Below are positions 33,751 through 42,905 of a stretch of DNA of 64,000 nt, one piece after another. Origin of the DNA: Lentimicrobiaceae bacterium (GTDB taxonomy: Bacteria; Bacteroidota; Bacteroidia; Bacteroidales; Lentimicrobiaceae). The stretch's first letter is position 1; each line of letters begins with the position of its first letter. Made by a program: the position numbers and the translations under genes. The stretch covers positions 124,001 through 188,000 of the forward strand of contig JACJXH010000003.1 in the NCBI GenBank assembly GCA_020636745.1. The letters run 5' to 3'. The notes under the pieces were generated by a model that saw only the letters and a program-made list of their open reading frames with translations, was not told the DNA's origin and searched no databases.

Positions 33751-34530
33751 ATGTTCAGACTGGCACAATCAACAACCACAAATATGTCATCAGCCTCCAA
33801 TATTGACGAAGTGATTGATATACTGCAAGGTATTGTATTGTCTGAAACTCAGCATAACAGCCCCTTGGCTTTTTTTCCTGCATTGTATCAGCTAGTTACG
33901 GTAAAAGTAAAGCAGGGTATTGACCGTTGTGAGTTTGACGATAACACGCGCATGGAACAGTTGGATGTACGTTTTGCCAACCGTTATTTTGATGCATATT
34001 TTGCATATAAATCAGGCCATCCGTTGAGTGGTTCGTGGCGTATTGTATTTGAATCATCTGAAAAACCATTGCTTGTTTTGCAGCATTTGTTGTCAGGCAT
34101 GAATGCACATATCAATCTTGATCTCGGGATTGCTGCAGCTGAAACCATGAAAGGCAAACCAATAGAAGATATCCAGGATGATTTCAATGCTATCAATCAA
34201 ATTCTTTCAGATTTAACGATGGGTGTTCAAGCTGCCATAGGAAAGGTTTCGCCATTGATTGGGCTTTTGGATCAATGGGCCGGAAAATCAGATACCATGC
34301 TGGTTGGTTTCAGTATCAACCAGGCCCGCGATGGAGCATGGAAAAATGCTGTAACCATTCATAAATCGGATAATCAGGCCGATGTAATTTTACAAAGGGA
34401 CAGAAAGATATCTGCTCTTGGACTGTCATTGATTTATCCTGCAAGCAGATGGGTACGAACACTGCTCAGATTGATCGGGTTTTTCGAGAAAAAAGAGGTT
34501 AGAGCTATTGTTCAGGTAATGACGGGTTAA
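33751..34530 (+). CDS. DUF5995 family protein
   Basis: 259 residues. The core has the DUF5995 hallmarks RMEQLDVRFANRYFDAYFAY and LQHLLSGMNAHINLDLGIAA, with a conserved NAHIN-D stretch that could be an active or metal-binding site. The C terminus is basic and helical (ASRWVRTLLRLIGFFEKKEV). No function is established. A second in-frame ATG at 33784 is also a possible start. It converges on the nucleoid-associated protein gene with 28 bases between the stops. Confidence 0.75.
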   Translation: MFRLAQSTTTNMSSASNIDEVIDILQGIVLSETQHNSPLAFFPALYQLVTVKVKQGIDRCEFDDNTRMEQLDVRFANRYFDAYFAYKSGHPLSGSWRIVFESSEKPLLVLQHLLSGMNAHINLDLGIAAAETMKGKPIEDIQDDFNAINQILSDLTMGVQAAIGKVSPLIGLLDQWAGKSDTMLVGFSINQARDGAWKNAVTIHKSDNQADVILQRDRKISALGLSLIYPASRWVRTLLRLIGFFEKKEVRAIVQVMTG

Positions 34531-34558
34531 GTGCTGAACGACAGGTATATTTAGGTTT

Positions 34559-35602
34559 TTATTCCTCTTCTTTGAAGTAAAGTTTATAGAAGTTCATTCT
34601 ACGCTCTTCGTCGTACCCTTTTTCAATATTATCACGGTTACCGTGAACGTACACATGGAAATTGCCATCTAATTTCAATACACTTTTGTACACTTTTGAT
34701 TGCTTTTTCACAGCCTGATTTGAGATGTCAAAATCATCGTTGATTTTCACTTCTCTTTCAATTTCAAAATCGCGCCGGTATTCGTTAAACGTTTCAATTA
34801 CCTCGGGCTCTGTAAATACCTCGCTCATAAATTCTTCCATCACAAATGCATCCTTTTCCTTAAAGAATTTCATGGATTTATTGAGCAATTCAGCCTGGGC
34901 CGGACGGTCAATTTCAAACACTTCGGGTAATTTGTTGGTTACAAATTCTTTGCATAAGGTGAGCGTTTGGCTGGTCTGAAAATATTCATCGTTGCGGGGC
35001 CGCAATTTCAAAAAGCTGTCCATCCAGTAAAGTGCTTCGTTGCTTTTGCTCAAATTGTCAACCGTGGCCACTACAAAACCATGCTCACGCTCAGTATTGA
35101 AAATTAAACACCCTTTATCCAGCTTGTTGATGTTAATTCCATCTTCATGTTCGATGCTGAAATTGTCATTGGTGGGATAAACCTTTAAAAATGTTTCGTG
35201 TGATTCTGATTTGAAAAGCCCGATAGCATCTACCTCTTCGCCGTCGACTATCAGGTTTTTGAGGTAAGCTGCATAAAATTCACCGGCTTTTACCTTGGGA
35301 TGTACCGAGTTTTCATACAAATGATTGGCCAGGTTCACCGAGTTAAGGTAAAAACTTCCCGGATCGTCAAAAATGGAGCAGGCAAAATGGTAGACTTCAT
35401 TCAGATTTAAATCAGCTTCATGATGAAGGTTAAAATATTCATTTTTCCCAAAGGGAGAAAGAAAATACCTGATTAACAAATCTTTAATTGCTTCGCTAAG
35501 CTGCACAGGAGATTTGGAAAACTTAATGCCTTCTTCGCGGCTTTTATTTCCTGTTTTATGAATTACAAGGCGTTCCAGCCGGGCTTCTTCGCTTACTATC
35601 AT
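34559..35602 (-). CDS. Nucleoid-associated protein (NdpA/YejK family)
   Basis: 347 residues with the NdpA family layout: an N-terminal domain (ARLERLVIHKTGNKSREEGI), a central KAGEFYAAYLKNLIVDGEEV segment and GCLIFNTEREHGFVVATVDN, then a charged C-terminal domain ending DNIEKGYDEERRMNFYKLYF. The family is bound to the nucleoid in E. coli; in Bacteroidetes its role is not defined. It is monocistronic and lies between convergent and divergent neighbours. Confidence 0.85.
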   Translation of the reverse strand: MIVSEEARLERLVIHKTGNKSREEGIKFSKSPVQLSEAIKDLLIRYFLSPFGKNEYFNLHHEADLNLNEVYHFACSIFDDPGSFYLNSVNLANHLYENSVHPKVKAGEFYAAYLKNLIVDGEEVDAIGLFKSESHETFLKVYPTNDNFSIEHEDGININKLDKGCLIFNTEREHGFVVATVDNLSKSNEALYWMDSFLKLRPRNDEYFQTSQTLTLCKEFVTNKLPEVFEIDRPAQAELLNKSMKFFKEKDAFVMEEFMSEVFTEPEVIETFNEYRRDFEIEREVKINDDFDISNQAVKKQSKVYKSVLKLDGNFHVYVHGNRDNIEKGYDEERRMNFYKLYFKEEE

Positions 35603-35817
35603 TTTTAAATATTTGAATATAAGTGCGTTACAAATTCACAGTTGTGTTTTATTTATTATGCAATGATAAGTCATTTCATCAGAAAAGAGAGAAGGAATTG
35701 CAGAAATGAACCCGATATACACTATGTATAAGTGAGAGAATGACTTGCCGGCAATTTTTCTTTTTCATTTCAATCCTTATTGTATTTTAGCACATTCAAC
35801 GCTAAATACTTCTTATT

Positions 35818-36126
35818 ATGAAAGCAATGACAGAAGATCAACAAAAAATTTTTGACTCGGAAACGCTGGGATTAGAGGCTGTATCTTTAAATCCGGCTGC
35901 TGATTTTATTGAATCCATGGGATTTAAATTTGCCAGGTACATTCAACTGGCCAATTACAGAGGTGACGATGCCGAACTTGAAGTTTATGAAGATGGCCAG
36001 GGTAAAAAAATTGTAAAACTTTGCGTAATACAAAGAACGTATTCGGAAGGCGATCTGTTTCATCATTCCTGCTTTGCACCTCCTGATTTGTTGCCCCGCC
36101 TGGCTTCAGATAATGCAGCATTATAA
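35818..36126 (+). CDS. Hypothetical protein, 102 aa
   Basis: A small soluble protein that I do not recognise (MKAMTEDQQKIFDSETLGLE, then an acidic beta-rich middle with GDDAELEVYEDGQGKKIVKL). It has no signal peptide and no metal motif; two Cys are present but not paired. Codon use looks ordinary and the ATG is preceded by a plausible AT-rich leader, so I take it as real. It precedes the C69 peptidase by 63 bases on the same strand and could be co-transcribed. Confidence 0.55.
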   Translation: MKAMTEDQQKIFDSETLGLEAVSLNPAADFIESMGFKFARYIQLANYRGDDAELEVYEDGQGKKIVKLCVIQRTYSEGDLFHHSCFAPPDLLPRLASDNAAL

Positions 36127-36189
36127 GCGTCGGGACTTTCATAAATGCATCATTGTTTAAAAATTTATTACTCATTAAATACCTGAAGT

Positions 36190-37917
36190 ATGAATAACTT
36201 GCTGAAACTCATTCTGATTTCATTGTTTTTTGCTTTTTCAACCCCATCACAAGCCTGTACAAACTACCTGGTTACCAAAGGAGCCTCGGCCGATGGTTCA
36301 ACCATGGTGAGCTATGCTGCTGATTCTCATATTCGTTATGGAGAGTTATACTGGCGTCCGGCAGCCGACTGGCCTGCTGGTACCATGGTGACCCTTTACG
36401 ATCGGGGAACCGCTGAACCTCTGGGGCAAATTCCGCAGGTTGCCCATACTTACCAGGTTATTGGTTTTATGAATGAACATCAGGTGGCTATAGGCGAAAC
36501 AACGTTTGATGGACGCAGTGAACTTTACGATTCAACGGGCGTGGTGGATTATGGAAGTTTGATGTTTTTGGCCCTGCAGCGTTCAAAAACAGCCCGTGAA
36601 GCTATCCGGGTAATGGGTGAATTGGTCGAGAAATTTGGTTATGCCAGTACCGGCGAATCCTTTTCTATCGGCGACCCCAATGAAGTGTGGATTATGGAGC
36701 TCATTGGAAAAGGTACACGCATGACGCTCGATAAAAAATCGGGAAAATCACACAATGCCGATAAAGGTGCCGTGTGGGTGGCTATCAGAATTCCTGATGG
36801 TTATATTTCGGCCCATGCCAATCATGCCCGTATCACTACTTTCCCGGCTGATAATGGTAAAACCTCTATCAGCAGCAAAAATTTTAAACTCATCAACAAT
36901 CCTGAAGTGGAAGTGATTTATGCTCATGATGTGATCTCTTTTGCCAGGGCCAAAGGGTATTTTAAAGGTTCTGATGCTGAATTCAGTTTCAGCGATGTGT
37001 ATGCTCCGCTTGATTTTGGTGCTGCCCGTTTTTGCGAACTGAGGGTTTGGGCCATGTTTAATCATGTGAACAGCCAGATGCAGCAATACTTTGATTATGC
37101 TGCCGGAGCCATTGATAAGGAAAGAATGCCCTTGTATATTAAACCCGACAGGAAGTTAACAGCAAGAGATTTGATGCAATTTAAACGCGATTATCTGCAG
37201 GGAACTGATTTGGATATGTCGAAAGATGCCGGTGCCGGCCCATTTGGCTCTCCTTACCGCTGGCGCCCGCTTACCTGGGAATATGAAGGGCAGGAGTATT
37301 TTAACGAAAGGGTAACAGCCACACAGCAAACCGGTTTTTCATTCATTGCCCAAATGCGCAGCTGGATGCCTGATCCTGTGGGCGGTATTTTTTGGTTTGG
37401 GGTAGATGATGCCACTTCAACCGTGTATATGCCTTTCTATTGCGGAATTACCGAAGTGCCTTATTGTGTTGCAGAAGGCAATGGCGATATGCTTACTTAC
37501 GCTGAAAATGCAGCCTTTTGGGTGTTTAACCGTGTGGCTCAGTTCAAGTATCTGTTCTATAACAGAGTGATGCCTGATTTGGTTAAGGTGCAGGATGAGC
37601 TCGAAACCAGGTTTGCCTCTGAAATTCACGACATTGACAATAAGGCTGCAGAGCTTTGGAAAACCGACCAGAAGGCAGCGCTGGAAACCATCACCCGGTA
37701 TTCGGCCAACACTGCCCAGCAAACAGTTGACAGATGGAGAAAACTTGGCGAGTTCTTATTGGTGAAATATATGGACGGCAATGTTAAAAAAGAGAAAGAC
37801 GGCGTATTCCTGAGAAATGAGTGGGGATACCCGCAGTCACCATCATTCCCCGGTTATAACGATGAATGGAAAAAAGAAGTGATCAACAATACCGGAGATA
37901 AACTTAAAAACCGGTAA
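36190..37917 (+). CDS. C69 family dipeptidase, exported
   Basis: 575 residues. An N-terminal nucleophile hydrolase: the signal peptide ends at SQA and cleavage exposes Cys23 (CTNYLVTKGASADGS), the catalytic residue. Downstream family segments include MNEHQVAIGETTFDGR, YGSLMFLALQRSKTAREAIR and DPNEVWIMELIGKGTR, and later FGSPYRWRPLTW. It should act outside the inner membrane on dipeptides and so supply amino acids. Length fits the family. A strong bidirectional terminator follows. Confidence 0.93.
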   Translation: MNNLLKLILISLFFAFSTPSQACTNYLVTKGASADGSTMVSYAADSHIRYGELYWRPAADWPAGTMVTLYDRGTAEPLGQIPQVAHTYQVIGFMNEHQVAIGETTFDGRSELYDSTGVVDYGSLMFLALQRSKTAREAIRVMGELVEKFGYASTGESFSIGDPNEVWIMELIGKGTRMTLDKKSGKSHNADKGAVWVAIRIPDGYISAHANHARITTFPADNGKTSISSKNFKLINNPEVEVIYAHDVISFARAKGYFKGSDAEFSFSDVYAPLDFGAARFCELRVWAMFNHVNSQMQQYFDYAAGAIDKERMPLYIKPDRKLTARDLMQFKRDYLQGTDLDMSKDAGAGPFGSPYRWRPLTWEYEGQEYFNERVTATQQTGFSFIAQMRSWMPDPVGGIFWFGVDDATSTVYMPFYCGITEVPYCVAEGNGDMLTYAENAAFWVFNRVAQFKYLFYNRVMPDLVKVQDELETRFASEIHDIDNKAAELWKTDQKAALETITRYSANTAQQTVDRWRKLGEFLLVKYMDGNVKKEKDGVFLRNEWGYPQSPSFPGYNDEWKKEVINNTGDKLKNR

Positions 37918-37934
37918 GTTGCCCAATCCTAAAA

Positions 37935-37974
37935 CAAAAAAAGGCTGACCATTCACTGTCAGCCTTTTTTTGTT
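37935..37974. terminator. Bidirectional terminator between the C69 and VOC genes
   Basis: 15-bp stem with arms running from CAAAAAAAGGCTGAC (37935-37949) to GTCAGCCTTTTTTTG (37958-37972), A-run on one side and T-run on the other, serving both convergent genes. Confidence 0.88.
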
Positions 37975-37995
37975 TGTCAGTAATAAAAAGATAAA

Positions 37996-38376
37996 CTACT
38001 TTCTTGAATGAATGGCAATTCTGTTGCCTTCCGAATCGAGAAACAACCCCATGTAACCAATATCTTCTGATATCAGTTTCTTTGACTCCAGCACTTTACC
38101 ACCGGCAGCTTCAACCTTTGCCAACTCAACAGCCAGGTTGCCTGAGCGAGGTGTAAAATAAATCAAAGTACCGTCAGTTGAAGGCTTGTAGAACTCAGGA
38201 TGATAAACCAAACTGCCTGAGCTTCCCAGCCCTTTTTCATCAAAAGGAAACCAGGCCATGTCCAATCCGTCAAGCTTATTTCTCTGCAATTCTATAGAAA
38301 AAACAGTGGAATAAAACTTTATGGCCCGTTCCATATCAGTTACGGGTATTTCAAACCATCCTACCATGTTGTTCAT
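37996..38376 (-). CDS. VOC (glyoxalase/bleomycin-resistance fold) family protein
   Basis: 126 residues, one vicinal-oxygen-chelate module pair: GWFEIPVTDMERAIKFYSTV at the N terminus, YFTPRSGNLAVELAKVEAAG, then DIGYMGLFLDSEGNRIAIHS at the C terminus. Metal-ligand positions are not all obvious, so it may be a binding protein rather than an enzyme. Substrate unknown. An alternative start three codons in is possible. Confidence 0.85.
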   Translation of the reverse strand: MNNMVGWFEIPVTDMERAIKFYSTVFSIELQRNKLDGLDMAWFPFDEKGLGSSGSLVYHPEFYKPSTDGTLIYFTPRSGNLAVELAKVEAAGGKVLESKKLISEDIGYMGLFLDSEGNRIAIHSRK

Positions 38377-38461
38377 ATCCGGGAGTTTAAGTTAAATAAT
38401 TGGTAAACAAATGACATGTAAACATGTTTTCGACGGATAAAAAAAACGAACAGAAAGCAAT

Positions 38462-40507
38462 TTACTTTTCAATTCTTATTCTGGCGTCAACGGCCACAAC
38501 ACCTTTGGCATTTCCAAGCAAAGGATTGATGTCCATTTCTGCAATTTCGGGCGCAGCTTCACATAAAGCTGATAAACGTACAATGGCATCGGCAAATGCA
38601 GCTTCATGAACGCCTTCCTGGCCGCGCACACCCTGTATAATTTTATACGATTTAAGGTTGCGGATCATGTCGGCAGCTTCATCATGCGAAACAGGTGATA
38701 ATGAAGTTTGTACATCTTTCAGCACTTCAATAAAGATACCACCCAGTCCGCAAAGAATCATATGGCCAAACTTTGGTTCAAGTTTTGCTCCGGCAAATAT
38801 TTGCGTACCGCTTAACATGGGTTGCAGCAGAATGGCAGTTGTGTCTTTTATCTGCATCATCCGCTCAAATTCGGCTATCACGGTTTTATCGTCATTCACA
38901 TTGAGGACCACACCGCCAACATCGGATTTATGCACCGGGCCCACCACTTTCATTACAATGGGATATCCCAGCTTATGAGCTGATTCCAGGGCTTCTGCAG
39001 ATGTGGTTACCACGGCTTCACCAGCGCGTGGAATACCGGCTGCATCGAGCAGTTGCTGTACTTTATCAGGCGAAATATACCCGTTTTCTGAGGTTGAAAT
39101 AATCTGCCTGATAGCTGCTAAGTCAACTTCGGGATGAGCAGCAGCAGCGGCAGGAGCTTTTGTATGGTATATTTTGGCAAGAGCCTGTCCGAAAACGACT
39201 TCATCGGGGAAGTTGATACGGCCCATCGAAAGGAAGTAGTCAATTTCATTTTTAACATTGATGACAGAAGGTAAAATCGGGAAAATGGGTTTTCTGCAGG
39301 TTTTCATTTTCTCGTCAAGAAGTTTATAAACATCATAAACTTCAAACAAACCGGGGCTTCCGAAAATGACGGCCATGGCATCAATATGGTCGAATTGAGT
39401 ATCGCAGTAATCAATAATATCGCCCAAATTGGCTGCAGAGCCTGTTGCCAGAAAGTCGATCGGGTTGGCCACCGATGAGCCGGGGAGGAGTTTGGCCAGC
39501 AATTCAGGACTTTCTATATGGGGAACATCAAGTCCATTATTTGAAAGGGCATCTGTCAGCATTACCGCTGGACCTCCGGCGTGTGTGATAATAGCTATAT
39601 TCTTTCCTGTAAGCTTTTTGTGCATAAAAATGGCGGCTACCGTGGCCAGCTCTTCACGGCCATAGCACCTGACAATTCCGGCTTTGCGGAAAAGCGCATC
39701 AACGGCTGAATCGCTGCTGGCAAGCGCGCCTGTGTGCGAGGATGCTGCACGGCTTCCGGCCGACGAGCTGCCTGATTTGATTGCCGCAATCCGACACCCT
39801 TTTTTGATGAGCGATGAGGCGTGTTTTAATAGTAAATCAGGCTTGTTTACGCTTTCAATATAAAGCAATTTAACCTTTGAACTGTTTGCCGGATCAAAAT
39901 GCTCATCCATATACTGAAGCACCTCTTCCACACCCATTTGTGCGCTGTTGCCAACCGAGTAAACACTCGAAAACGACAACCCGTTGGGTATACCTGATTC
40001 CATAATAAAAACGGCCGTGGCACCTGAACCAGAAATAAAATCAACCCCGTTGGGATCGAGACGGGGAATGGGAGTTGTAAAGACTGAGGTATGGTGCGGG
40101 TTCATTACTCCAATGCAGTTGGGGCCAATCAGGCATCCATTTACACTGTTGATGGTATCTACAATTTTTTGCTCAAGTATAGCCCCGGCTTCACTTTCTT
40201 CGTGAAATCCTGCTGAAAGGATGATAAAGGCACGGGTATTTTTTTGATGCGCCAGCAATTCAACTGTTTCAGGACAGTATTTGGCAGCTATGGCCAAGAT
40301 AGCCAAATCACATTCAGGCAAATCGTTGGGATTCTGATAGCATTTAATTCCCTGTATTTCTGTTTCCTTAGGATTGGTCACATACAAACTGCCCTCAAAA
40401 TGATGGTCAATCAGGTTTTTCAGTACTTTCCCTCCCGGCTTTGTGGTATCGTTTGAGCCTCCGATAACGACGGTGCTTTTCGGTTGAATGAGTTGTTGGT
40501 TAATCAT
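38462..40507 (-). CDS. ADP-forming acyl-CoA synthetase (acetate-CoA ligase type), fused alpha-beta
   Basis: 681 residues. Converts an acyl-CoA, ADP and phosphate into the acid, CoA and ATP. The N-terminal alpha part has a CoA-binding Rossmann domain (STVVIGGSNDTTKPGGKVLK), the GPNCIGVMNP segment and the phosphohistidine in AASSHTGALASSDSAVDALF (His near 257). The C-terminal beta part is an ATP-grasp domain (KLGYPIVMKVVGPVHKSDVG, then LLQPMLSGTQIFAGAKLEPK and EMDINPLLGN). It could harvest ATP from acyl-CoAs made by the oxoacid oxidoreductase. ATG 40507 is preferred; a 25-residue extension is unlike the family. TACCTTCG upstream is a near -7 match. Confidence 0.92.
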   Translation of the reverse strand: MINQQLIQPKSTVVIGGSNDTTKPGGKVLKNLIDHHFEGSLYVTNPKETEIQGIKCYQNPNDLPECDLAILAIAAKYCPETVELLAHQKNTRAFIILSAGFHEESEAGAILEQKIVDTINSVNGCLIGPNCIGVMNPHHTSVFTTPIPRLDPNGVDFISGSGATAVFIMESGIPNGLSFSSVYSVGNSAQMGVEEVLQYMDEHFDPANSSKVKLLYIESVNKPDLLLKHASSLIKKGCRIAAIKSGSSSAGSRAASSHTGALASSDSAVDALFRKAGIVRCYGREELATVAAIFMHKKLTGKNIAIITHAGGPAVMLTDALSNNGLDVPHIESPELLAKLLPGSSVANPIDFLATGSAANLGDIIDYCDTQFDHIDAMAVIFGSPGLFEVYDVYKLLDEKMKTCRKPIFPILPSVINVKNEIDYFLSMGRINFPDEVVFGQALAKIYHTKAPAAAAAHPEVDLAAIRQIISTSENGYISPDKVQQLLDAAGIPRAGEAVVTTSAEALESAHKLGYPIVMKVVGPVHKSDVGGVVLNVNDDKTVIAEFERMMQIKDTTAILLQPMLSGTQIFAGAKLEPKFGHMILCGLGGIFIEVLKDVQTSLSPVSHDEAADMIRNLKSYKIIQGVRGQEGVHEAAFADAIVRLSALCEAAPEIAEMDINPLLGNAKGVVAVDARIRIEK

Positions 40508-41288
40508 TGTTATATGTTTTTTTATGTTGATGTTTACTTCTGATGTCAATACAAATTCAGGCTGCGAAGGTATGAAAAGCATAAGTTACACAAAATTCTA
40601 TTCTTAAAATCTGTGGCAGTTACATTCGGGTTTAGGGTCCTTTCTTTTTTTGTACTTTTTTTCTGTTTTTACAGAATGTTTTCTGTTTTTAGGACATTCT
40701 TTGCTTTTCGAACAACTGAATTGTTACAAAAGGGGGAGAGGCTTATCAATTCTGTAACAGGTCAGATAAATAAGAGAAGGCAGCTGATAAATACTTTAAA
40801 TATGATGAAATAATAGTATGAAAGAAGGCTTAGGTGTTTCAAAAGCTATTATGGTTAAAGCGAAAGTTTGACATATTATACAGGCAAGAGTATGTTTAGG
40901 CAAGTTAGATATTGAAAAAGCCTCCTGCCGACGAAATCACTTGCTATTAAAAGTGAAAAAGTATTACATGTGGATAATGTAGGAAGTAAAGGCAGAAATT
41001 AAACCATAAAAATAGGTTCGCGGTTATGAACCAGCGATTACAGTATCGTTCACGTTCACAATCATGATTACGATTACAAAACAACGATTTATCTGATAGA
41101 ATTAAAAACAAATTCTGCATATCTTTGGTGTTAGTGTAAGCATGAGACTCTGGCAGAAACGGAAGGTAATTCACTACTATAAACGCCAAAAACCATGCAC
41201 ATTTTTTATGGGAAAATTGAGGATGGAAAGATGATACCGGCAGAAATCAGGTAAATTGTTGAAACTGTAAGTTAACTGCACGAAGAGG
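40508..41288. other. Long intergenic region without a convincing gene
   Basis: 781 bases at the left edge of the accessory segment. Only low-quality open frames are present. It contains short tandem repeats CGTTCACGTTCAC (41047-41059) and GATTACGATTAC (41066-41077), and a 19-codon frame (MHIFYGKIEDGKMIPAEIR from about 41193) that may be a gene remnant. I see no RNA gene or mobile element. Confidence 0.5.
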
Positions 41289-41693
41289 ATGGAACAGCAG
41301 GATTATTTAAAGAGACAAATAGACCAAATTGGTCGCATTTTGGGCCAGATTCTCACTGACCTCGCTGGGTTTAAAAATAAAGGTCAAATCAACGATGGGA
41401 TTGAATTAACAAATCAAACCCTGAAAAACGAATTAGATATTAACATAACCGAATTAGCGGAGATTCGAAAAGAAGATTTTATAACCACACTCAAGTCCAA
41501 AAAGAATTTAACCAACGAAAACATAGGTATGTTTGCCGAAATCCTGTTACTTGTTGCAGAAAGCAGTCACGATGTAAACAGGTCCCTTTATGAAAAATGT
41601 CTGATTATTTATGAATACCTCGAAAAAGAAGAAAATGTTTACTCACTTGACAGACAATGGAAAATTAAACGGATAAAAAACGTGTTAGCATAA
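41289..41693 (+). CDS. Hypothetical helical protein, 134 aa
   Basis: A soluble all-helical protein without signal peptide. The start MEQQDYLKRQIDQIGRILGQ resembles the N terminus of DUF6483-type proteins from other phyla, but I cannot confirm the family. The rest (LKNELDINITELAEIRKEDF, LYEKCLIIYEYLEKEENVYS) suggests stacked helices of a TPR-like kind. It opens the AT-rich accessory region, and the first copy of the dispersed repeat begins 19 bases after its stop. Confidence 0.6.
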   Translation: MEQQDYLKRQIDQIGRILGQILTDLAGFKNKGQINDGIELTNQTLKNELDINITELAEIRKEDFITTLKSKKNLTNENIGMFAEILLLVAESSHDVNRSLYEKCLIIYEYLEKEENVYSLDRQWKIKRIKNVLA

Positions 41694-41711
41694 ACAAGAT
41701 GCTGTTAGTGG

Positions 41712-41857
41712 TATCCGCCTTCCGGCAATGTTTTGAGGGGCGTGACGGGCAGGTTTTGGCAAATGATAAGGGCAGGGGTAAAGGAGTGTCTCAAAAGCAC
41801 TTTGTGCATTTGCGGTATGTTTTATGTGGCACCGGCTGTCAGCTGATAATTTTTGTA
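41712..41857. repeat. Dispersed imperfect palindromic repeat, copy A
   Basis: About 146 bases. From TTCCGGCAATG (41720) to TTTTTGT it matches copy B at 42551-42687 with about 12 mismatches and no gaps over 137 bases (counted by eye). It contains inverted arms GCAAATG (41759-41765) / CATTTGC (41807-41813) and an inner GCAC-TTT-GTGC hairpin, so it can fold into a long imperfect stem. It lies directly after the 134-aa hypothetical gene. Confidence 0.85.
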
Positions 41858-41929
41858 TTTTTATTTGTAAAAATTACGGATCAGGTTGCCAGGCTTTGCT
41901 CAGCTTGTTAATCTTAAAAATTGATAGCG

Positions 41930-42484
41930 ATGAGAAAAATACTCCTTATACTTTTGATTCTTTTGTCGTTTATTTCAGTTTTATTTATTGGTGAAATTTA
42001 TACTTTTGATAAGTATATTAGCCATCCAAACAAAGGTAGTATGAATATACCAATTAATAAAAACGCCCCTGTAAAGTCAATGAATCAAATAGAAATTGAT
42101 GCTCCAATTGACACTGTATGGAAGATACTTACCAACATCCGTAGCTGGGCAGATTGGCAAAAGGCTGTTTCAGAAACAGAAGTTCACGGAGAGATAAAGG
42201 AAGGTTCCCAATTTAATTGGAAAGCTGGCGGACTTTCTTTTAAATCTAAGATACATACCGTAAAATCAAAGTCGATGTTTGGTTGGACTGGAACTACTTT
42301 TGGTGCGAGTGCTATTCATAATTGGACATTTGTAGAGATTAATGGCAAAACAATGGTAAAAGTAGAGGAAAGCCTTCAAGGTGTGTTCCCAAGATTATTC
42401 CGTAGCTATTTCCAGCGAAATCTGGATTCAGGGGTTATTACAAATTTAGAAGAGCTAAAAGCGGCTTCAGAAATTAAAAAATAA
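41930..42484 (+). CDS. SRPBCC (polyketide cyclase/Bet v1-like) family protein, membrane anchored
   Basis: 184 residues. The N terminus MRKILLILLILLSFISVLFI is a membrane anchor or signal segment. Residues ~45-175 form an SRPBCC domain: MNQIEIDAPIDTVWKILTNI, RSWADWQKAVSETEVHGEIK, a GSQFNWKAGG strand and the final long helix around RSYFQRNLDSGVITNLEELK. Such domains bind hydrophobic ligands; none can be named here. The ATG at 41930 is preferred over a TTG nine bases upstream. It is bracketed by copies A and B of the dispersed repeat. Confidence 0.82.
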   Translation: MRKILLILLILLSFISVLFIGEIYTFDKYISHPNKGSMNIPINKNAPVKSMNQIEIDAPIDTVWKILTNIRSWADWQKAVSETEVHGEIKEGSQFNWKAGGLSFKSKIHTVKSKSMFGWTGTTFGASAIHNWTFVEINGKTMVKVEESLQGVFPRLFRSYFQRNLDSGVITNLEELKAASEIKK

Positions 42485-42905
42485 TCTGAAATCATATGAG
42501 TATTTTGCCCCGGCACCCTTTGAATTGTTACGTCTGCAGTATTTCCCCATTTCCGGCAATGTATTGAGGGCCGAGTTGGACAGGTTTGGGCAAATGATAG
42601 GGGCAGGGGTGAAGGAGCATCTCAAAAGCACTTTGTGCATTTGCGGTATGTTTTATTTGGCACCGGCTGTCAGCTGATAATTTTTGTGTCAACAAATATA
42701 AATGACTGGGTAAGCTGCCGCATGTTGCTTTATCAATGGATTATCTGACAATATAAAGGCCTCATGAACATGAATACATTTACATGAATTCGCAGAGGTT
42801 TTAAGGTTGGAGCTCCGATACTCCGGTTTGCGAATATTTCACACTGAAAACAACATGTGGTCAGAGCAATGCCTCAAAAAATTAACAAACAAGGATAGTA
42901 AACAA
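42485..42905. other. Intergenic region holding repeat copy B
   Basis: 421 bases between the SRPBCC and CocE-type genes. Positions 42541-42687 are repeat copy B. The remainder (42688-42905) is AT-rich and presumably holds the promoter of the hydrolase gene, but I see no clear TAnnTTTG. Confidence 0.55.
42541..42687. repeat. Dispersed imperfect palindromic repeat, copy B
   Basis: Same orientation as copy A and about 91% identical over the shared 137 bases. Its inner arms GCAAATG and CATTTGC are kept, as is the central TCAAAAGCACTTTGTG. It begins 57 bases after the SRPBCC stop. Confidence 0.85.

Noticed and set aside
40613..40813. 66-aa Phe-rich open frame
   Set aside because: Low-complexity, no start signals, overlaps the promoter side of the ADP-forming synthetase gene, and has no recognisable domain.
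41047..41077. CRISPR-like or satellite repeats
   Set aside because: Only two 6-mer duplications (CGTTCA and GATTAC), too short and too few for an array.
40947..41189. 80-aa minus-strand open frame
   Set aside because: Composition looks like translated AT-rich intergenic DNA, with no family resemblance and no promoter.
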